From Streptomyces sp. NBC_01235 (GTDB lineage Bacteria; Actinomycetota; Actinomycetes; Streptomycetales; Streptomycetaceae), in the NCBI RefSeq assembly GCF_035989285.1, contig NZ_CP108513.1, positions 8,928,001 to 8,992,000 on the forward strand: a stretch of DNA of 64,000 nucleotides, in the 5' to 3' direction. The translations under genes were made by a program, and so were the position numbers. Below are positions 18,946 through 27,669 of this stretch, piece by piece. Each line of letters starts with the position of its first letter. Position 1 is the first letter of the stretch. The notes under the pieces were generated by a model that was not told the origin of the DNA, searched no databases, and was given only the letters and a program-made list of their open reading frames with translations.

Positions 18946-19337
18946 GTCCCATCGATTTCGCAACCCGGGCTCACACGGGACGTCACGGTGTCCCGGGGGA
19001 GGGCCGTGTCGGCGACCTGCTCGGAGCGGACGATCAGTCCGCCACGCGCGACGACGCGGTGAGCGACGTGGACGCACCCACAAGATGGGAGGCGACGCGG
19101 CTCCGTCCTGTTTCGCCCCGCGCAAGTGCCCCCGATGACGTCGGCTACTCGCTCCTGACGGAGCGTAAAGGGGGAGGAAAGTCTCCCTGCCGCGAGCGTT
19201 GCCGGTGGTGCAAGACTTCCCGCGAGACCAGCCCCCTGTCGAGGCGAGCGGTCACCCGATGCCCGTGGTGGCGACGATCCCGCCTGCTGTCCCTCTGTCG
19301 TGCACGACGGATCCGTCCGTGATGCGAAGGCGTACGT
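18946..19337. other. Gene-free interval after the SDR remnant
   Basis: No gene or recognisable fragment was found in these 390 nt. It probably holds scrambled debris of the truncated SDR and the promoter of the molybdenum hydroxylase operon, whose ATG at 19338 has GCGAAGG ahead of it. Confidence 0.5.
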
Positions 19338-19988
19338 ATGTCTGCTGAACTCCCTGAATTCGACGTTCCTCCCCCCACCGGAGCCGGCGAGCCCTCCCCG
19401 GCGCCCACTCGGCGCACGTTCATCGCCGCCGGCACCGCGGTCGGCGGTGCCGTGGTCGCGGGCGGTGTGATCGGCGGGACGATCCTCGCCGACGCGCAGG
19501 AGGTGAGCGCTGTGGAGGCGCCGCTCTCCAGTCGTGTCTCCCTGACGGTCAACGGCACCCGCCGGACCGTGACGGTCGACAACCGCACCTCTCTGCTGGA
19601 CCTGCTCCGTGAGCACCTCGGCCTCACAGGCTCGAAGAAGGGCTGCAACGCCGGGGCCTGCGGTGCGTGCACGGTCCTGGTCGACGGACAGCGGCACAAC
19701 GCCTGCCTCACGCTCGCGGTGCGGCTGGAGGGCGCGAAGGTCACCACGATCGAGGGCCTGGCCGACGGCGATCAACTGCATCCTCTGCAGCAGGCGTTCA
19801 TCGACCAGGACGCGTTCCAGTGCGGCTACTGCACCCCCGGCCAGATCGTGTCCGGCGTCGGCTGCATCCAGGAGGGTCACACCGGTTCGCCGGAGGAGAT
19901 CCGCGAGTGGATGAGCGGCAACATCTGCCGCTGCGGCTGCTACGTCAAGATCGTGCGCGCGGTCGAGCGGACCGCGGGCCGGAAGTAA
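19338..19988 (+). CDS. Molybdenum hydroxylase [2Fe-2S] subunit with Tat signal (PaoA/YagT-like)
   Basis: 216 aa. The N-terminus carries a twin-arginine signal, TRRTFIAAGTAVGGAVVAGG. The plant-type [2Fe-2S] loop GCNAGACGACTVLVDG comes first, and the second cluster is formed by QCGYCTPGQI and NICRCGCYVK. The small electron-transfer subunit matches the E. coli PaoA aldehyde oxidoreductase type. The Tat signal implies folded export with its partners, which lack signals and would travel as a complex. It is first in a four-gene set with the FAD subunit, the molybdopterin subunit and XdhC. Confidence 0.93.
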   Translation: MSAELPEFDVPPPTGAGEPSPAPTRRTFIAAGTAVGGAVVAGGVIGGTILADAQEVSAVEAPLSSRVSLTVNGTRRTVTVDNRTSLLDLLREHLGLTGSKKGCNAGACGACTVLVDGQRHNACLTLAVRLEGAKVTTIEGLADGDQLHPLQQAFIDQDAFQCGYCTPGQIVSGVGCIQEGHTGSPEEIREWMSGNICRCGCYVKIVRAVERTAGRK

Positions 19989-20000
19989 GGAGCGGCAACC

Positions 20001-20981
20001 GTGCATCCCTTCTCCTACACACGCGTCTCCGACACCCGTGAAGCCCTCAAGGCCGGTCGCCGCGGCGGGCGTTACATCGCCGGGGGCACCACCCTGGTCG
20101 ACCTCATGCGTGAGACCGTCGAACGCCCCGAGACCCTTGTCGACATCACCGGCCTGCCGCTGAGCGCGATCACCGTCACCGAGCGCGGGGGCTTGCGCAT
20201 CGGCGCCCTGGTGACCATGTCCGAGGCCGCCGCCCACACCAAGGTGCGCACCCTGTACCCCGTCGTCTCCGAGGCGCTGGAGCTGAGTGCCTCGGCGCAG
20301 CTGCGGAACATGGCGACCATCGGCGGCAACATCATGCAGCGCACCCGGTGCACGTACTTCCGGGATGTGACGGCCGACTGCAACAAGCGGGAGCCCGGCT
20401 CCGGTTGTGCCGCGCTGCACGGCTTCAACCGTACCCACGCCATCCTCGGGACCTCCGATGCCTGCGTGGCCACGCACCCGTCCGACGCGGCCGTGGCGTT
20501 CGCCGCCCTGGAGGCCCGAGTGCACCTACTGGGCCCGGACGGGGCACGCCAAGTCCCCTTCGCCGACTTCCTGTTGCGGCCCGGCAGCACGCCACAGCGC
20601 GAACAGGCCCTGCGCAAAGGTGAGTTGATTACGGCGGTCGAGATTCCCGCTCTTCCGCGCCCGCTCAGGTCCGGCTATCTGAAGGTGCGTGACCGGCAGT
20701 CGTACGAGTTCGCCCTGGCGTCAGCAGCCGTCGCGCTGCACGTACGCGGCGGGGTGATCCGCGAGGCCAAGGTCGCCGCCGGGGGAGTGGGCACCGTGCC
20801 GTGGAAGCTGCCCGCCGTCGAACAGCACCTCGTCGGTCAACGCCCCTCGCGGGCCCTGTGGTCGGCCGCTGCCGCGAAGGCGGCGGACGGCGCCCGTCCC
20901 CTCCGGCACAACCGGTTCAAGGTCGAGCTGCTCAAGCGCACTGTCGAACGCCAGCTGCGCGTCGTAGGAGGTACCAGGTGA
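20001..20981 (+). CDS. Molybdenum hydroxylase FAD subunit (PaoB/YagS-like)
   Basis: 326 aa. The FAD-binding loop is GGRYIAGGTTLVDLMRE, followed by NMATIGGNIMQRTRCTYF. The cysteines in RTRCTYF, DCNKREPGSGC and SDACVATHPSD match the extra [4Fe-4S] insertion that marks the PaoB/YagS type rather than ordinary xanthine dehydrogenase. It begins 12 nt after the [2Fe-2S] subunit, and its stop overlaps the GTG of the molybdopterin subunit. It passes electrons from the molybdenum site to an external acceptor. Confidence 0.93.
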   Translation: MHPFSYTRVSDTREALKAGRRGGRYIAGGTTLVDLMRETVERPETLVDITGLPLSAITVTERGGLRIGALVTMSEAAAHTKVRTLYPVVSEALELSASAQLRNMATIGGNIMQRTRCTYFRDVTADCNKREPGSGCAALHGFNRTHAILGTSDACVATHPSDAAVAFAALEARVHLLGPDGARQVPFADFLLRPGSTPQREQALRKGELITAVEIPALPRPLRSGYLKVRDRQSYEFALASAAVALHVRGGVIREAKVAAGGVGTVPWKLPAVEQHLVGQRPSRALWSAAAAKAADGARPLRHNRFKVELLKRTVERQLRVVGGTR

Positions 20982-23173
20982 GCCCCCAGCCGCAGGCAGC
21001 CGTGGGTGCGCCGCTGTCCCGGGTGGACGGCCGGCTCAAGGTCACGGGCAAGGCGTTGTACGCCGCCGAGCACGATGTCGACGGGATCGTGCACGCCGTG
21101 ATCGTCGACGCGAGCATCGGCCGCGGCCGCATCACGTCGATCGACACCGGCGCCGCCGAAGCCCTCCCGGGCGTACTGAAGGTGATCCACTACCGCAACG
21201 CACCGAAGCTGCCGTACCGCGACAACTCGGGGTCGAACAACCCGCCAGGCCGACGGCTTCGCGTCTTCCAGGATGACCGCGTCCTCTTCCACGGCCAGCC
21301 GGTCGCCGTCGTGGTGGCCACCAGCCTGGAGGCCGCCCAGCACGGTGCAAGCCTGGTCAAGGTCGGTTACGACGCCGAGCAGCCCTCGACCGACTTCGCC
21401 GAGGCCGAGCCGGACGAGCCGACCCGATACGCGCGCGGCGACGCCGAAGCGGCCCTGCGCTCGGCGGCCGTACGACTGGACCTGACCTACCGCACGGCGC
21501 GCAACCACCACAACCCGATGGAGCCGCACGCCACCATCGCCCGCTGGGACGGCGGCAAGCTCACCGTGTGGGACAAGACTCAGTGGGTGGTGGGCACGCA
21601 GACCGAACTCGCGGCGGTGTTCGGCCTGGACATGGACGCGGTGCGCGTCATCTCGCCGTTCGTCGGGGGCGGTTTCGGCACGGCGCTGCGCTGCTGGCCG
21701 CACGTGGTCGTCGCCGCGCTGGCCGCCCGCGAGACGAAGCGTCCGGTCAAGCTGGTCCTGAGCCGCAAGCAGATGTATCTCGGTACCGGTTTCCGGCCCT
21801 CGTACGAGTACCGCCTGCGCCTCGGCAGCGACCGGCGCGGCCGGCTGTCCGCCGCGGTGCACGAGTTGGACGCGGAGACGTCGTCGTACGAGACGTTCAC
21901 CGAGTCCATCCTGGCGGCCGGGCAGATGCTCTACAGCATGCCCAACGTGACCCAGGCGTACCGGACGGTGCCGCTGGATCTGCCTACGCCGCTGTACATG
22001 CGCGGCCCCGGCTTCCAGACGGCCTCCTTCGTCATCGAGTCGGCCATGGACGAACTCGCCCACGAACTCGGCGTCGACCCGATCGAGCTGCGCCGGCGCA
22101 ACGAGCCGTCGGAGGACGAGTCGTCGGGGCTGCCGTTCTCCACGCGCCGGCTGCGCGAGTGCTACACCGTCGGCGCCCGCGAGTTCGGCTGGCAACTTCG
22201 CGCCCCCGAGCCCCGCTCCACGCGCGAGGGCGACTGGCTGATCGGCAGGGGCATGGCCGCCGGCGTCTACGACACCGCGCGCATGCCCGCCCGGGCCCGG
22301 GCCCGTCTGGACGCCGACGGCACCGCGCTGGTCGAGGCCGCCGCCACCGACATGGGCCCGGGTACGTACACCTCGCAGACCCAGGTCGCGGCCGACGCCC
22401 TCGGGCTGACCGTGCGCACGGTCACCTTCCGGCTGGGAGACTCCCTCTACCCGCCGACCCCACCGCACGGCGGCTCGATGACCATGGCCAGCGTCGGCTC
22501 CGCCACCCTCGACGCCTGCAACAAGGTCCGCCGTCAGGCGATCCGGCTGGCCGTCGAGGACCGCGAGTCACCGCTGTACGGGGTGGCCGCCGACGATGTC
22601 GTGGTACGCAACGGCCGACTGCACGTGAAGAACAATCCGGCCCGCGGTGAGACTTACCGGCGGCTGCTGGCCCGCAACGACCGCACCCACCTGGAAGCGG
22701 ACGGCTCCTTCGCGCCGCCGACGGGCCCGGAGCGGCACTCCTTCTACGGCTACAACGCCACCTTCGCGGAAGTGGCCGTCGACGCGGCCCTGGGTCTGGT
22801 GCGGGTGCGGCGTGTGCTGGGCGTGTACGACGCGGGACGCATCATCAGTCCCAAGCTCGCCGACAGCCAGGCCCTGGGCGGCATGGTGGGGGGTATCGGC
22901 ACGGCCCTGCTGGAACACACGGTCACCGACCACCGCGACGGGCGGATCGTCAACGCCAACCTCGCCGACTACCTCGTGCCCGTCAACGCCGACGTTCCCG
23001 ACCTCAAGGCGATCTACCTGGACGGTGAGGACCGCGAGGCGGACCCGCTCGGCGTCAAGGGACTCGGAGAGCTCGTGATGATCGGGGTGGCGCCCGCCAT
23101 TGCCAACGCGGTCTTCAACGCCACCGGCCGCCGCATCCGTGAACTGCCCATCACTGCAGAGGCGTTGCTCTGA
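20978..23173 (+). CDS. Molybdenum hydroxylase molybdopterin-binding subunit (PaoC/YagR-like)
   Basis: 731 aa from a GTG that overlaps the preceding stop, with TAGGAGG at good spacing. The protein begins RVDGRLKVTGKALYAAEH and contains the cofactor-binding GGGFGTALRCWPHV and the GPGFQTASFVIESAMDELA segment. The C-terminal GVKGLGELVMIGVAPAIANA includes the Glu expected to start catalysis. It probably oxidises aldehydes (aromatic or aliphatic) to acids; xanthine is less likely given the PaoB-type partner. XdhC follows 156 nt downstream to mature the cofactor. Confidence 0.93.
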   Translation: MSPQPQAAVGAPLSRVDGRLKVTGKALYAAEHDVDGIVHAVIVDASIGRGRITSIDTGAAEALPGVLKVIHYRNAPKLPYRDNSGSNNPPGRRLRVFQDDRVLFHGQPVAVVVATSLEAAQHGASLVKVGYDAEQPSTDFAEAEPDEPTRYARGDAEAALRSAAVRLDLTYRTARNHHNPMEPHATIARWDGGKLTVWDKTQWVVGTQTELAAVFGLDMDAVRVISPFVGGGFGTALRCWPHVVVAALAARETKRPVKLVLSRKQMYLGTGFRPSYEYRLRLGSDRRGRLSAAVHELDAETSSYETFTESILAAGQMLYSMPNVTQAYRTVPLDLPTPLYMRGPGFQTASFVIESAMDELAHELGVDPIELRRRNEPSEDESSGLPFSTRRLRECYTVGAREFGWQLRAPEPRSTREGDWLIGRGMAAGVYDTARMPARARARLDADGTALVEAAATDMGPGTYTSQTQVAADALGLTVRTVTFRLGDSLYPPTPPHGGSMTMASVGSATLDACNKVRRQAIRLAVEDRESPLYGVAADDVVVRNGRLHVKNNPARGETYRRLLARNDRTHLEADGSFAPPTGPERHSFYGYNATFAEVAVDAALGLVRVRRVLGVYDAGRIISPKLADSQALGGMVGGIGTALLEHTVTDHRDGRIVNANLADYLVPVNADVPDLKAIYLDGEDREADPLGVKGLGELVMIGVAPAIANAVFNATGRRIRELPITAEALL

Positions 23174-23329
23174 TCACATGAACTTCCGCCCGGCGGGGTG
23201 CACACCGCTCGTCCGGCAGCCTGCCCCCGTCCGGCTGCCGGACTTCCCAGGGCCGCCGCCTGACGTTTCCCCGCGTCGTGGCGGCGGCCCGCTCACCTTC
23301 CGATCCTGGTCCCGCCGTGGAGAACTGCC

Positions 23330-24460
23330 ATGCTGAACATCGCGGACACACTGCACCGCTGGTGCCGCGAGGCACGCCCCTTCGCCCTGGCCACCATCGT
23401 CGGCGTGCACGGCAGCGCCCCTCTGCCGGTCGGCACGTCGGTCGCGGTGGACGAGAACGGCGACGCCGTCGGCAGCATCTCCGGCGGCTGTGTCGAGGGC
23501 GCGGTCTACGAGCTGTGCCGACAGGTGCTCCGCGACCGGGGCGCTCCGCAGCGCGCCTGGTTCGGCTACTCCGACGACGACGCCTTCGCCGTCGGCCTGA
23601 CCTGCGGCGGCGAACTCGACGTCTTCGTCCAGTGCGTCGATCCCGCAGCCCGGCCGCACCTGTCCACGGCCCTCTCCGAGATCAACCGAGGACGACCGGT
23701 CGCCGTGGCGCAGGTCGTGGACGGCCCGGAGCCCCTCCTCGGCTCCACGCTGAGCGTGCTCGGCGGTGACCATGCCGCCTACGGGAGCGTGGACGACGGC
23801 CCGGCGAACCGGGCGGTGGCCGACCGGACCAGGGCCCTGCTACGGGCCGGTCGCACCGCCCGCATCGACATCGGCGGGGAGGGAGGCGGATGCCCCGAAC
23901 GGCTGTCCGTCCTCGTCCACGTCCATCGGTCCCGGCCGCGTCTGCTGGTCTTCGGCGCCGTCGACTTCGCCGCAGCCCTCAGCCAAGCCGGCCGCTTCCT
24001 CGGCTACCACGTCACCGTGTGCGACGCCCGCCCCGTCTTCGCCACCCCCGCCCGCTTCCCGTACGCGGACGAAGTGGTCGTCGACTGGCCCCACCGCTAC
24101 CTGGAACGCACCGAGGTGGACGAGCGCACCGCTGTATGCGTCCTCACGCACGACGCCAAGTTCGACGTCCCCCTGCTGCGCCTGGCGCTCGACCTGCCCG
24201 TCGCCTACGTGGGGGCCATGGGCTCCCGGCGCACCCACGAGGCGCGACTGCGGCTCCTGCGCGAGGAGGGGGTCACCGAAGACGGGTTGGCCCGGCTGCG
24301 TTCCCCGATCGGCCTCGACCTCGGAGCCCGCACGCCCGAGGAGACGGCCGTCTCCATCACCGCGGAGATCATCGCCCAGGTCCACCAGGGCACGGGCCGA
24401 CCTCTGACGCGGATGAGCGGCCCGATCCACCGGCTGCCGAGGTCGACGAGCTGCCCATAG
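23330..24460 (+). CDS. XdhC/CoxI-family molybdenum cofactor chaperone
   Basis: 376 aa. The N-terminal XdhC domain reads ATIVGVHGSAPLPVGTSVAV with SISGGCVEGAVYE and LTCGGELDVFV; the cysteines bind the cofactor. A C-terminal Rossmann domain follows (PRLLVFGAVDFAAAL ... AYVGAMGSRRTHEARL ... RLRSPIGLDLGARTPEETA). The family sulfurates and inserts molybdopterin cofactor into one partner hydroxylase, equivalent to PaoD. Its place directly after the three subunits supports that. The last few residues (after MSGPIHRLPR) resemble the usual family end. Confidence 0.92.
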   Translation: MLNIADTLHRWCREARPFALATIVGVHGSAPLPVGTSVAVDENGDAVGSISGGCVEGAVYELCRQVLRDRGAPQRAWFGYSDDDAFAVGLTCGGELDVFVQCVDPAARPHLSTALSEINRGRPVAVAQVVDGPEPLLGSTLSVLGGDHAAYGSVDDGPANRAVADRTRALLRAGRTARIDIGGEGGGCPERLSVLVHVHRSRPRLLVFGAVDFAAALSQAGRFLGYHVTVCDARPVFATPARFPYADEVVVDWPHRYLERTEVDERTAVCVLTHDAKFDVPLLRLALDLPVAYVGAMGSRRTHEARLRLLREEGVTEDGLARLRSPIGLDLGARTPEETAVSITAEIIAQVHQGTGRPLTRMSGPIHRLPRSTSCP

Positions 24461-24492
24461 GCACAATCCGTCCGGCAAGCACCAGGTGCCGC

Positions 24493-24753
24493 TCAGCGGT
24501 AGTCGCTGAGCATGGCCAGGACTTCGTCGTAGGTACCGTTCGCCGCCGCGTCGCGAAAGAACCTGGCACGCTCACCCACGATCTCCCTGGCGTCGGGCTT
24601 CTCTCGCAAAAGGTCCACGGTCTCGGTGAGGTAGTCCTCCAGCGGCACGGACCTCTCGTCGTCGTGCCGGCCCAGGAGGGTGGTCCGCATGCCCGGCGGG
24701 ATCACCTCGATCACCTGGACGCCCCTGCCTGCGAGCTGCACGCGCAGGCGACT
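24493..24753 (-). pseudogene. Short-chain dehydrogenase C-terminal remnant
   Basis: About 85 codons encode only the end of an SDR (LAGRGVQVIEVIPPGMRTTL, DERSVPLEDYLTETVDLL, GTYDEVLAMLSDYR). The cofactor-binding and catalytic parts are missing, and homology stops upstream of about 24753. It matches the C-terminus of the DltE-like SDR group. It is unrelated to the remnant at 18585, which keeps the opposite end. Confidence 0.75.
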
Positions 24754-24810
24754 CTGACCTGGTTCTTTCCCTCACTCGCTCAGGCTCAGTGCCCCTGCCG
24801 CACCACCCGG

Positions 24811-24930
24811 GGTACGGGCACCCCGCTCGCACTGATCGTGCCCAGCCCCTCGGCGCGGGAGATGCTGCGGATCATCGGCGTCGCTCGGGTTGTCGACGCC
24901 TTCCCGTCGCTGGACGCCGTCCCCCACTGC
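24811..24930 (+). pseudogene. STAS-domain (anti-sigma antagonist) C-terminal remnant
   Basis: Forty codons read TPLALIVPSPSAREMLRIIG and then VARVVDAFPSLDAV, the usual end of an anti-sigma-factor antagonist STAS domain. No start, no phosphorylatable-Ser segment and no upstream homology are present. It faces the SDR remnant tail to tail. Confidence 0.55.
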
Positions 24931-24968
24931 CGGGGTGGAGTGTGGAGGCGTCCCACCCCGGCCGGGTC

Positions 24969-26237
24969 TCATCGGATGTGCTTCGCCGGCTTGGTGGCGG
25001 TGTTGAGCAGGTACTCCAGGGGGCCGCGGCGGAAGTAGCGGGACCAGACGGCGGCGAACAGGATCGCACCGAGGACGAACATGGTCACCGGCGCCCATGA
25101 CTGCTGGGTGCCCGTTCCGCCGGCCAGGGGCAACGCGGACTGCACGAGGAAGTGGCCGACGTAGGCGGTCAGCGACATGGTGCCCACGGCGACGACCGGT
25201 TTCGCCAGGCGGCGCAGTCGCGGGAGGCGGTCCATCGCCGCCGTCGCACCCACGATCACGAGGATCGCGACTCCGACGCTGCCGATGATGTCGAACGTGG
25301 TGCCGCTGTGCGGCCCGGCCGTCAGGAGCGACGACGCCGGCATATCGGGGAACGAACCGCTGTCGAGAGTTACGGACCCGCTGTCGAGGGGCAGTGACCC
25401 GGAGCTGCCGGACGACGGCCCGTCTTCGGCCGTGCTCCGCAACGCGTCCTTGCCGGCGAGCAGCAGGGACATGCCGTACGCGGCCGCGGTGAGGGCGGCG
25501 CCGAGGGCGGCCAGGCGCCACTGGACGGCGGTCGCGGACAGGTCGAGGCGGGCCAGCGCCATGCCGGCGACCACGAACGGAATCCAGGTGATCGTCGGGT
25601 AGAAGCCGGTGAGCAGCAGATCGAGCACCCCCACGTCGCTGAGCCGGTGGAGCGGGTCGTAGGCGTTGATGCTCTGCTGGACCGACTCGGTCAGCAGCGA
25701 GTTCAGGGCGAACGCCAGCTGGGGTGTGACCAGGGCGAGGGCGGTCGCGATGATCGCGAGTGTTCTGGCCGACAGTCGCACCAGGGGCAGGGCGAGAAGG
25801 AAGTAGACGCCGTAGAAGCCGAGGATGATCACTCCGCCGTACTCCATGGCCATCGCGGTGCCCAGCGCCAGCAGGATCACGGCGCGGATCGCGATGCGAG
25901 CCTTGGCCTGGCGGCCGGCCAGTCCGGTCTTCGGCTCGCGGCGGCCGGCGATCAGCATCAGTGAGAACCCGGCGAGGGTGGCGAACAGGACCGACGAGTG
26001 ACCGTCCGCCATGTACCGGACCCAGCCGGCGACGCCGTCCGTGGCCGACAGCGGGGGACCGATGTGCACCACGTACATGCCGAACACCGCCAGCGCGCGG
26101 GCCAGGTCCACTCCGACGAGGCGGCCCATCGAAGGACCGGGCGAGGCCGACACGGCGGATTCGGGGGAGGTGCGGGACTGCGGAGGCGAGTTCTCCTGCG
26201 GAGCCGGCGTCTCCCGCGGCGGTTGTGTCTGTGTCAT
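24969..26237 (-). CDS. DUF418 / acyltransferase-like membrane protein, copy 1
   Basis: 422 aa. A Pro/Ser-rich tail of about 35 residues leads into MGRLVGVDLARALAVFGMYV, the start of the DUF418/HGSNAT-like fold. Some ten membrane segments follow, with the conserved GRREPKTGLAGRQAKARIAI loop, TWIPFVVAGMALARLDL and TMSLTAYVGHFLVQS near the end. The 398-aa protein at 27670 is a clear paralogue. An inserted Ser/Gly/Asp-rich loop (EDGPSSGSSGSLPLDSGS) is specific to this copy. Its function is unknown; members may move acyl groups across the membrane. A perfect inverted repeat lies 60 nt upstream. Confidence 0.85.
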   Translation of the reverse strand: MTQTQPPRETPAPQENSPPQSRTSPESAVSASPGPSMGRLVGVDLARALAVFGMYVVHIGPPLSATDGVAGWVRYMADGHSSVLFATLAGFSLMLIAGRREPKTGLAGRQAKARIAIRAVILLALGTAMAMEYGGVIILGFYGVYFLLALPLVRLSARTLAIIATALALVTPQLAFALNSLLTESVQQSINAYDPLHRLSDVGVLDLLLTGFYPTITWIPFVVAGMALARLDLSATAVQWRLAALGAALTAAAYGMSLLLAGKDALRSTAEDGPSSGSSGSLPLDSGSVTLDSGSFPDMPASSLLTAGPHSGTTFDIIGSVGVAILVIVGATAAMDRLPRLRRLAKPVVAVGTMSLTAYVGHFLVQSALPLAGGTGTQQSWAPVTMFVLGAILFAAVWSRYFRRGPLEYLLNTATKPAKHIR

Positions 26238-26296
26238 ACGGAGAATCTCGTGTCGACGTCAGGGGGGCGACCATCCGTCAGGCTTCGGTGACGGCC

Positions 26297-26332
26297 CCGC
26301 CGGTCGGCGGGTATCGCCCTGCCGACCGGCGG
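26297..26332. promoter_or_regulatory. Inverted repeat upstream of DUF418 copy 1
   Basis: Perfect 12-bp arms (CCGCCGGTCGGC / GCCGACCGGCGG) surround a 12-nt spacer containing GGGTATCGCCCT. The same core recurs upstream of the second DUF418 gene at 27584, so this is a likely operator, perhaps once served by the decayed two-component regulator between the two genes. Confidence 0.6.
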
Positions 26333-26448
26333 AGTCTCGTCCCGACAGGTCCGATGCGACCGGACGGCTGATTCTCCAGCCACTTGGCGGGGGTGGACCC
26401 GACGGCCGCCGGATGGGCACTGGTCGGCCGGGCTTCCAGGCTGGAGGC

Positions 26449-26664
26449 ATGACACACCATGCGCGACACCAGGAGACCGGCGCTTCCCTCCCGTCATCGG
26501 CCGACGTGCCGGGCCGTGACGCCGTCCCTGACAGGGGCGAGTTCTTGGAGTTCCTCGGCCTGACGCTGACGGCGGGCGCCTTCGTCCTGTTCGTCGTGCG
26601 GCCTGAGGCATCCGAAGCGTTGGTGCACGCCCTCGTCACGGGGGCAGCCTCATTCGGCCACTGA
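26449..26664 (+). CDS. Small hypothetical membrane protein
   Basis: 71 aa with one hydrophobic segment (FLGLTLTAGAFVLFVV). The region upstream and the first codons (MTHHAR) resemble those of the second DUF418 gene (MAQHAD), including CTCCAGCCAC and a shared CCAG block before the ATG. It may therefore be a promoter duplication that captured a short frame. Its stop coincides with the point where the kinase remnant begins on the other strand. Expression is uncertain; I do not recognise the family. Confidence 0.4.
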   Translation: MTHHARHQETGASLPSSADVPGRDAVPDRGEFLEFLGLTLTAGAFVLFVVRPEASEALVHALVTGAASFGH

Positions 26665-27479
26665 GCCGACAGATGGCCCTCGCCTCGGCCCTGGTCGTGC
26701 ATCTCACGGGCCAGCTGGGCGCGTTCGCGGTCGAGCACGGCCTGGGCATGCAGGGCCCGCTCGTGCTCCCTGACCTCCTCGATCTCCGCCAGCCGCCGTG
26801 CCAAGTCCCGGTGCGCCTGGAGGAGTTACCCGAAAAGGACCGGGGTGACAGCGGTGGCCAGGCTGTACACGAAGTCGATCAGCGTCATGGTCCGGCCGGC
26901 CTCGGCGAAACCGGACAGGGGCCATGGAACGCTGCTCGCCACGGCGGTCAGGGCGACGCACCCCGAGAGGAGAGGACGGCTGCGGGAGCGTTCGGCCAGG
27001 GTGAACAGCGCCACGAGCGGGGCGAGGGCGACCTCTTGCGTCAGTGCGATGGGCAGGGTGAGCAGGAAGACGCCGAGCGGGAACCTGCGCCGGAAGACCA
27101 ACGCGGCACAGCCGAGCGTGGCCAGCGCGACGCCGAGGCGCGTGTGGTCCCACATGGTCAGCCATACGTCCTCGGCTGCCACCGCCACCAGGACGATGTC
27201 GACGACCGGAGCAGGAACCCGCTCCCACAGGGCGCGTGCCCGGCTCATCGCCACCACCGGGGAGTCCGGCATCCGCAGTTCGCGCAGGACGGTCAGCCCG
27301 TCGACGTCCGGCATCCGGATGTCCAGCAGCACCACGTCGGGCCGCACCCGGCGGACGGTGTCCACGGCGTCGCCGCCGCTCGCGGTCGCGACGACCTCGA
27401 TGTCGTCGGACGCGCCCAGAACGAGCCCGAAGCCCGACCGCACCAAAGCCTTGTCGTCCACCACCACTGCCCGGATCAC
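26665..27479 (-). pseudogene. Collapsed two-component system: response regulator fused to broken kinase
   Basis: The first 72 or so residues are a NarL-type receiver (MIRAVVVDDKALVRSGFG, with the phospho-acceptor in VVLLDIRMPDVDG). The frame then runs directly into the start of a sensor kinase (MSRARALWERVPAPVVDIVL) with four membrane segments. A frameshift near 26828 interrupts it. The frame that follows encodes ARRLAEIEEVREHERA and the H-box QLAREMHD, where homology stops. The receiver's second half, the DNA-binding domain and the kinase ATPase domain are all missing. Confidence 0.85.
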
Positions 27480-27583
27480 GTGCTCTCCGCCTCACCTTCG
27501 TCCCTACCGCCCGGCTCATACCGCCCCGACCCCAAAGCCCCGGAGCGTCCCTGCAGCGTTTCGGACGGCAGCTCCAGCCACCC

Positions 27584-27611
27584 GGCGGGGTATCGCCCTC
27601 CAGTCGGCAGG
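27584..27611. promoter_or_regulatory. Candidate operator upstream of DUF418 copy 2
   Basis: GGCGGGGTATCGCCCTCC followed by AGTCGGCAGG matches the core and right arm of the inverted repeat at 26297-26332. It sits 59 nt before the DUF418 copy 2 start and 105 nt from the divergent receiver remnant. Confidence 0.5.
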
Positions 27612-27669
27612 GGCACGGCAGCCTTCTGCCGGATACTCCGCGGCTCGCCCGGTCTCCAGTCTCAGAGCC

